The position numbers and the translations under genes are program-made. From a virus, in IMG/VR virus record IMGVR_UViG_3300050821_002697, positions 1 through 23,050 of that record: 23,050 bases of DNA; one strand, 5' to 3'. Position 1 is the stretch's first letter. Each line of letters opens with the position of its first letter. The notes under the pieces are model-generated. The model worked only from the letters and a program-made list of their open reading frames with translations, made no database searches and was not told where the DNA came from. This document shows positions 20,488 to 23,050 of this stretch, piece after piece.

Positions 20488-20787
20488 CTATGCATCCTTG
20501 AGATAAGGAGACATATAAGTTTTAGTATCGTCAATTCGCAATGGACAATCTTCAGTAGTATGAAAATCTTGTGCTTCTTTTTCAGTAATGTACGAATAAT
20601 CGTACAATCCATATTTGACAGGAATTCTAAACAATTCTGGACGAGTTTTCCACGTTTTAGTCTTACCATTTCGCCGCCATACTTCGATACGTGGCATAGT
20701 TTGACCACCACGCGGCCCCACTATAATTTTCGAAGAATGAGCAAAATGGAATTCATTTGCTGTTAGTGCTTGCTCTTTTGTAATCAT
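20488..20787 (-). CDS. Hypothetical protein, conserved-looking
   Basis: This 99-residue protein begins MITKEQALTANEFHF, has VWRRNGKTKTWKTRPELFRI and PVKYGLYDYSYITEKEAQ. The basic, Trp-rich centre suggests a small nucleic-acid or nucleotide-binding fold, but I know no function. The ATG overlaps the LAGLIDADG gene's TGA. The TAG stop lies three bases before ribozyme 20406-20484. Confidence 0.75.
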   Translation of the reverse strand: MITKEQALTANEFHFAHSSKIIVGPRGGQTMPRIEVWRRNGKTKTWKTRPELFRIPVKYGLYDYSYITEKEAQDFHTTEDCPLRIDDTKTYMSPYLKDA

Positions 20788-21197
20788 ACATTCTTATTCC
20801 TTTTATAGACCAATATTTGCCGTGCCTGTTCTATCTCAAGATTTTCAGCAATAGCTTTCATTGCTTGAATCTTCTTGACAATTGACAAATAAGGCCACAT
20901 TTTTAATAGGGCTGTCTTAGCCTGTTTTCCGCTGGCAGCAAATCTGTACACTTGCTGTCGTTCTAGAGATCGCTTTTCAGCGCGCACCCATCCACAACCT
21001 AATGCAACCCTGAATCTTTCAAGAATTTCTGGCGCATACTCTCCAGATTGCGAAGCTTCGATTTGAATTTGGAAATACCCTCCATATTTCAGAGTATTAC
21101 GAGTATGCCCTTCACCATCAAAAAAGCCTGCGGCCCACGCTATTTCCGTAATTTCAGAGGCTTCCATATAACGCCCCATTTTTGGGCCAAAAGCCAT
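20784..21197 (-). CDS. LAGLIDADG homing endonuclease-like protein (5' end unclear)
   Basis: The frame from 21197 codes for 137 residues with one LAGLIDADG-type motif, ITEIAWAAGFFDGEGHTRN, followed by YFQIQIEASQ and LERFRVALGCGWV, as in single-motif family members that dimerise to cut DNA or act as maturases. No convincing ribosome site precedes 21197. The distance from ribozyme 21252-21355 (cleavage 21286) to 21197 would be 89 bases, while all other spacings point to the ATG at 21238, which is in another frame. A -1 shift at the AAAAA run near 21175-21179 would join the two. Either a frameshift exists, or the gene inserted behind an older start. Confidence 0.75.
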   Translation of the reverse strand: MAFGPKMGRYMEASEITEIAWAAGFFDGEGHTRNTLKYGGYFQIQIEASQSGEYAPEILERFRVALGCGWVRAEKRSLERQQVYRFAASGKQAKTALLKMWPYLSIVKKIQAMKAIAENLEIEQARQILVYKRNKNV

Positions 21198-21238
21198 CCC
21201 AAAGAACGCACACTAACCGGGCCTGGAATACTTGCCAT
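21140..21238 (-). CDS. Short ORF at the ribozyme-defined start
   Basis: The ATG at 21238 has AAGGAG before it and lies 48 bases after the predicted cleavage, exactly as for other genes here, but its frame (MASIPGPVSVRSLG...) stops after 32 codons, inside the LAGLIDADG gene. It may be the true N-terminus of that protein in a frameshifted gene, a remnant of a gene disrupted by the endonuclease, or a short leader peptide giving coupled translation. Confidence 0.5.
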   Translation of the reverse strand: MASIPGPVSVRSLGWLLAQKWGVIWKPLKLRK

Positions 21239-21251
21239 ATTTAATCTCCTT

Positions 21252-21355
21252 ATGCATTGCAGACTTGGGACTGCAAATTGTGCATTAAATTCTGGCGCAA
21301 ACTGTCATGTTTGCATTAAATCCGCTGAAATTACGGATACCAGAATTCCCTCTGC
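21252..21355 (-). ncRNA. Twister-type ribozyme 8 with an internal decayed copy
   Basis: P2' GCA (21355-21353), GA, GGGA (21350-21347), P1 AUUCUGG/CCAGAAU (21346-21340/21295-21289), cleavage U21287/A21286, AA, P2 UGC, P4 UUGCAG/CUGCAA (21276-21271/21262-21257), loop UCCCAAGU (21270-21263). AUGCA/UGCAU can form the leader stem. Inside the P1 loop a second CGGAU-UUAAUGC segment (about 21336-21312) follows its own hairpin AUCCG/CGGAU and leads to GCAAAC/GUUUGC with the wrong loop, as if a duplicated 3' half had decayed. The 5' edge shares a base with the TAG stop of 21355..21591. Confidence 0.86.
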
Positions 21356-21591
21356 TAACTACTCCAATAAGTCTCAGACAATGGTGAAGTATTGTATGCA
21401 ATCATTCGCATTGTGCGGTGATTCTTGCACATTACATTGCGCCATTCTGGATCATTATTTGCTTTGGCTTTTTGACGAGAATGTGTGCAAGTAACACAGA
21501 GTAATGAGGAATCGTAAATTTCCTTATAACTCTCGTGCAATTCTTTCTCTGCACGTTCCCGCGCTTCACCTTCGATTCTACCGTATGGCAT
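21355..21591 (-). CDS. Small Cys/His protein
   Basis: This 78-residue protein starts with a helical, acidic region (RIEGEARERAEKELHESYKE), then LLCVTCTHSRQKAK and VMCKNHRTMRM, giving C, C, C, H suitable for one zinc ion. The ribosome site GGATGGTGA is weak. It follows the 43-residue ORF at 21597..21728 after five bases. Function unknown. Confidence 0.7.
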   Translation of the reverse strand: MPYGRIEGEARERAEKELHESYKEIYDSSLLCVTCTHSRQKAKANNDPEWRNVMCKNHRTMRMIAYNTSPLSETYWSS

Positions 21592-21596
21592 TTATT

Positions 21597-21728
21597 TCAC
21601 CATCCCATCGCTGCACGATACTGCTCATTAGCAATTTTCCATGCAAGCGGATTTGAATTGTAATCGATGGAGTATCTTTTATTCCACCAAAACCATCTAG
21701 TTTCATAAAGTCCGTTAAGAAACTTCAT
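21597..21728 (-). CDS. Tiny hypothetical protein (43 residues)
   Basis: The ATG at 21728 has GGAG eight bases upstream and reads MKFLNGLYETRWFWW ... RAAMGW, then TGA. It is rich in aromatic residues and basic. It overlaps the end of 21715..21882 by 14 bases, the usual pattern here, and is followed by 21355..21591. Short, but the ribosome site and coupling on both sides support it. Confidence 0.6.
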   Translation of the reverse strand: MKFLNGLYETRWFWWNKRYSIDYNSNPLAWKIANEQYRAAMGW

Positions 21729-21882
21729 GATTTATTCTCCAAATTGTAGAGACTCCCAAATCTCGTGCATTGTGAATTTGTCTCATTCTACGATTAGCAC
21801 TCGATTTGTAAGTGTAGGTTCGTGTGGGCCATCGCTTTCTAGCTTGCGGTGAACCGCCAACTATCACGCGAAATTTCACCAT
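21715..21882 (-). CDS. Tiny basic protein (55 residues)
   Basis: The ATG at 21882, with AAGGAGAAAATA before it, reads MVKFRVIVGGSPQARKRWP ... TIWRINHEVS. It is strongly basic with few acidic residues, consistent with nucleic-acid binding. The predicted cleavage of ribozyme 21896-22005 lies 49 bases upstream. It is the first gene of a three-gene processed mRNA (21882-21355). Confidence 0.65.
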   Translation of the reverse strand: MVKFRVIVGGSPQARKRWPTRTYTYKSSANRRMRQIHNARDLGVSTIWRINHEVS

Positions 21883-21895
21883 TATTTTCTCCTTA

Positions 21896-22005
21896 ATGTG
21901 CGCTCAAACTTGGGATTGAGCATCGCGCATTAAAATTAGGGCTGTGGTTGGGTTTCCATCCACATTTAATTTCGTTCTCTTAACGAAAACCCTAATTCCC
22001 TCTGC
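21896..22005 (-). ncRNA. Twister-type ribozyme 9
   Basis: P2' GCA (22005-22003), GA, GGGA (22000-21997), P1 AUUAGGG/CCCUAAU (21996-21990/21941-21935), cleavage U21932/A21931, AA, P2 UGC, P4 GCUCAA/UUGAGC (21921-21916/21907-21902), loop UCCCAAGU (21915-21908). The leader stem is AUGCGCG against CGCACAU with one mismatch. The roughly 48-base P1 loop holds a CGTT-CTCTT-AACG hairpin. The 5' edge is the G of the TAG stop of 22005..22193. Confidence 0.86.
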
Positions 22006-22193
22006 TAGAGATATTTGTTTTCGAATTCTTCCAATCGAGAGACTTGATCCTTAACGTATCTCTCGTCATTTTCGCGCAATGGCCCAGAGAGTAAATCCTT
22101 AAGCCACATTCTGCGCGTAATTAGCGACATTCGCAAGACTTCCATTTCAGTCTCACTTAGAGATTTCGTAAAAATGTCAGATTTTGTAATCAT
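22005..22193 (-). CDS. Small helical hypothetical protein
   Basis: This 62-residue protein is charged and helical throughout (ETEMEVLRMSLITRRMWLKDLL, VKDQVSRLEEFENKYL), without cysteine. The ATG overlaps the TGA of 22190..22411. No family recognised. Its TAG stop shares its final G with ribozyme 21896-22005. Confidence 0.7.
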   Translation of the reverse strand: MITKSDIFTKSLSETEMEVLRMSLITRRMWLKDLLSGPLRENDERYVKDQVSRLEEFENKYL

Positions 22194-22411
22194 GACAGTC
22201 TCTCGATTTCACTAGCAACGTAATCTCTCACGAGTTTATATGCGTTGGCTTGCGCGGCCATCTCGTGATACATGAGATTTGCATTGCGATTCTTGGGTTC
22301 GTTCCAAGAGATTGTAAATAGACGATTCGCTTCACCCTGAGCATGCGCTCGCATAGATTCTGCAAAATCGCCAACATTTCGCAAACCCTTCAATTGCATT
22401 TCTTCTACCAT
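22190..22411 (-). CDS. Small helical hypothetical protein
   Basis: This 73-residue protein is Ala-rich and helical (VGDFAESMRAHAQGEANRLF, YHEMAAQANAYKLVRDYV). The ATG at 22411 is preferred because GGAG lies six bases upstream and the ribozyme-made 5' end is 46 bases away; the frame is open further upstream but through the ribozyme. It is co-transcribed with 22005..22193. Confidence 0.7.
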   Translation of the reverse strand: MVEEMQLKGLRNVGDFAESMRAHAQGEANRLFTISWNEPKNRNANLMYHEMAAQANAYKLVRDYVASEIERLS

Positions 22412-22424
22412 TTTTTTCTCCATT

Positions 22425-22490
22425 ATGCTGTACAGACTTGGGACTGTACTGTGCATTAAATTGCGCCACATTAGCGCAATTCCCTCTGCG
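22425..22490 (-). ncRNA. Twister-type ribozyme 10 (smallest complete copy)
   Basis: P2' CGCA (22490-22487), GA, GGGA (22484-22481), P1 AUUGCGC/GCGCAAU (22480-22474/22466-22460) with a seven-base loop, cleavage U22458/A22457, AA, P2 UGC (22455-22453), P4 GUACAG/CUGUAC (22449-22444/22435-22430), loop UCCCAAGU (22443-22436). AUGC/GCAU gives the leader stem. With only 66 bases it is the clearest minimal copy. It begins right after the TAA stop of 22491..22877. Confidence 0.88.
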
Positions 22491-22877
22491 TTAGGGTTTA
22501 GTACAAATTACCATACAGGTAATATTGTCGTTTAGATTGTTTAATGTTGGTGGAGTAGGATTTGGTGATGTTGCAGGAATTGTGGGCCAAATCAAATCGG
22601 GCGCGGCCATGATCGCGGCAATATTTGGTGAGTTTGCGCTCTTACTAGAAGCTTTTTTCGCTTTCTTGGGGCGCTTTACTCCCGCAGTCTTGCAGACGTT
22701 TGTTTGTGATGCTACTTCCACATTTGCACATGCAATTGAAAGCGACAAACCGACCACTACTTTGTGAGTAATTTTAGTAGGTGGCTTAGGCTTAGTGGCA
22801 GCATCAACGTTTGAGACTGCGCCAATCATTAGCAATCCACAAATTCCTGTGACTGCCAATATCCGAGATATTCGCAT
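22491..22877 (-). CDS. Secreted protein with signal peptide
   Basis: This 128-residue protein has a classic Sec signal: MRISRILAVTG, hydrophobic core GICGLLMIGAVS, probable cleavage after NVDA (about residue 26). The mature part is basic (RPKKAKKASSKSAN), then Pro/Asn-rich (TSPNPTPPTLNNLNDN), with four cysteines in two pairs (ACANVEVASQTNVC and TCMVIC) that could form disulfides. An exported protein among early phage genes might alter the host surface or block superinfection; this is speculation. AAGGGAG precedes the ATG. Confidence 0.78.
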   Translation of the reverse strand: MRISRILAVTGICGLLMIGAVSNVDAATKPKPPTKITHKVVVGLSLSIACANVEVASQTNVCKTAGVKRPKKAKKASSKSANSPNIAAIMAAPDLIWPTIPATSPNPTPPTLNNLNDNITCMVICTKP

Positions 22878-22887
22878 GTTTTTCTCC

Positions 22888-22961
22888 CTTACTAATGGTC
22901 AGACTTTGGACTGACCTAGTGAGTTAAAATGGCCCGAAAATTTGGGCCATTTCCATCCTCA
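22888..22961 (-). ncRNA. Twister-type ribozyme 11 (most divergent, fully compensated)
   Basis: P2' UGAG (22961-22958), GA, UGGA (22955-22952), P1 AUGGCCC/GGGCCAU (22950-22944/22935-22929), cleavage U22926/A22925, AA, P2 CUCA (22923-22920), P4 GGUCAG/CUGACC (22916-22911/22902-22897), loop UCCAAAGU (22910-22903). Both the P2 helix (UGAG/CUCA) and the pseudoknot (UGGA/UCCA) differ from the common sequence and still pair perfectly, the best single test of the model. P1 followed by UUUU also resembles an intrinsic terminator. Cleavage is 48 bases before the ATG of 22491..22877. Confidence 0.86.
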
Positions 22962-23050
22962 TTAATTCCAGAAAAAACGAATTTCGCCGTAGGTGTAAAA
23001 ATTCTGAATTAGGGCGATTGGAAGTAGGTGTGGAATTTCTACTGACCAAT
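22962..23050 (-). CDS. C-terminal end of a hypothetical protein (cut by window edge)
   Basis: One minus-strand frame is open from the window edge to a TAA at 22964-22962, ending ...IPHLLPIALIQNFYTYGEIRFFWN. The TAA sits exactly at the 5' edge of ribozyme 22888-22961, as stops do at the other copies, which is the main reason to believe it. Another frame is also open here but runs into the ribozyme. Function unknown. Confidence 0.55.
   Translation of the reverse strand, partial: WSVEIPHLLPIALIQNFYTYGEIRFFWN

Noticed and set aside
15121-22961. The repeated TCCCAAGT hairpins as a CRISPR array or simple dispersed repeats
   Set aside because: Copies are 450-1450 bases apart with genes between, share only short loop and junction strings, and have different paired stems; this is RNA-structure conservation, not repeat-spacer organisation.
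15121-22961. The elements as DNA start-associated sequences like the SAS/ESAS of cluster K mycobacteriophages
   Set aside because: Position is similar, but compensatory changes in three helices and a pseudoknot, including non-adjacent strands, require an RNA fold.
1-23050. tRNA genes, insertion sequences, attachment sites, replication origin
   Set aside because: No cloverleaf with TTCRANN-type loops, no transposase or terminal inverted repeats, no integrase next to direct repeats, and no iteron cluster could be seen by eye.

Overview
This 23 kb window looks like the early or replication arm of a tailed phage genome (or a prophage of the same kind). Nearly all genes lie on the minus strand, most are under 150 codons, and neighbours commonly overlap by 4-17 bases (ATGA, TAATG, GTGA). 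Recognisable products are replication and recombination proteins: DnaB-type helicase, SSB, RusA-like resolvase, an ERF-family annealing protein, a RecB/Cas4-like iron-sulfur nuclease, a SNF2-type helicase with a separate SWIM zinc protein, two MazG-like pyrophosphohydrolases, HNH and LAGLIDADG nucleases. There are no structural genes and no tRNAs. Base composition is AT-rich except for roughly the first 480 bases. Promoters match the bacterial sigma70 consensus and Shine-Dalgarno sites are AAGGAG-like. The host cannot be named from the sequence. The protein types (DUF6011-like, ERF, LexA-like HTH, small zinc proteins) and two apparently leaderless genes would fit a phage of a low-GC actinobacterium, but this is a guess.

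Layout, left to right. 1-980: three minus-strand genes behind a perfect TTGACA-N17-TATAAT promoter, with a SLOG/DUF2493 protein first. 1037-6411: a tightly coupled minus-strand operon from dnaB through MazG, membrane proteins and SSB to RusA. 6462-6897: two plus-strand genes, the first a probable leaderless HTH/excisionase-like regulator. 6928-15103: a long minus-strand operon (SWIM protein, SNF2 helicase, GNAT-like protein, LexA-like HTH, zinc proteins, then a structured 240-base leader before the ERF gene, the RecB-like nuclease, zinc proteins, MazG). 15104-15393: a divergent control region with another perfect promoter on the minus strand and a leaderless HNH gene on the plus strand. 15805-23050: about twenty small minus-strand genes of mostly unknown function.

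The main discovery is in the right part. Eleven copies of one RNA architecture lie on the minus strand between 15121 and 22961, one in essentially every gap between gene clusters and one behind the 15.3 kb promoter. Each reads P2'-GA-NNNN-P1-loop-P1'-U/AA-P2-P4-loop(NNNNAAGY)-P4'-Shine-Dalgarno-start codon. Helices P1, P2 and P4 differ between copies but stay paired, and the four-base pseudoknot covaries (GGGA/UCCC, GGAA/UUCC, UGGA/UCCA, UAGG/UCUA, GUGG/UCAC). This matches the self-cleaving twister ribozyme in a circular permutation that opens at P5. The predicted cleavage lies 42-49 bases before the start codon in ten of the eleven copies (65 in one). The upstream stop codon abuts or nearly abuts the 5' edge of most copies. 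I infer that a long early transcript cuts itself into short one- to three-gene mRNAs. Each would end in a P1 hairpin and begin with a 5'-OH followed by a re-paired hairpin just before the ribosome binding site.
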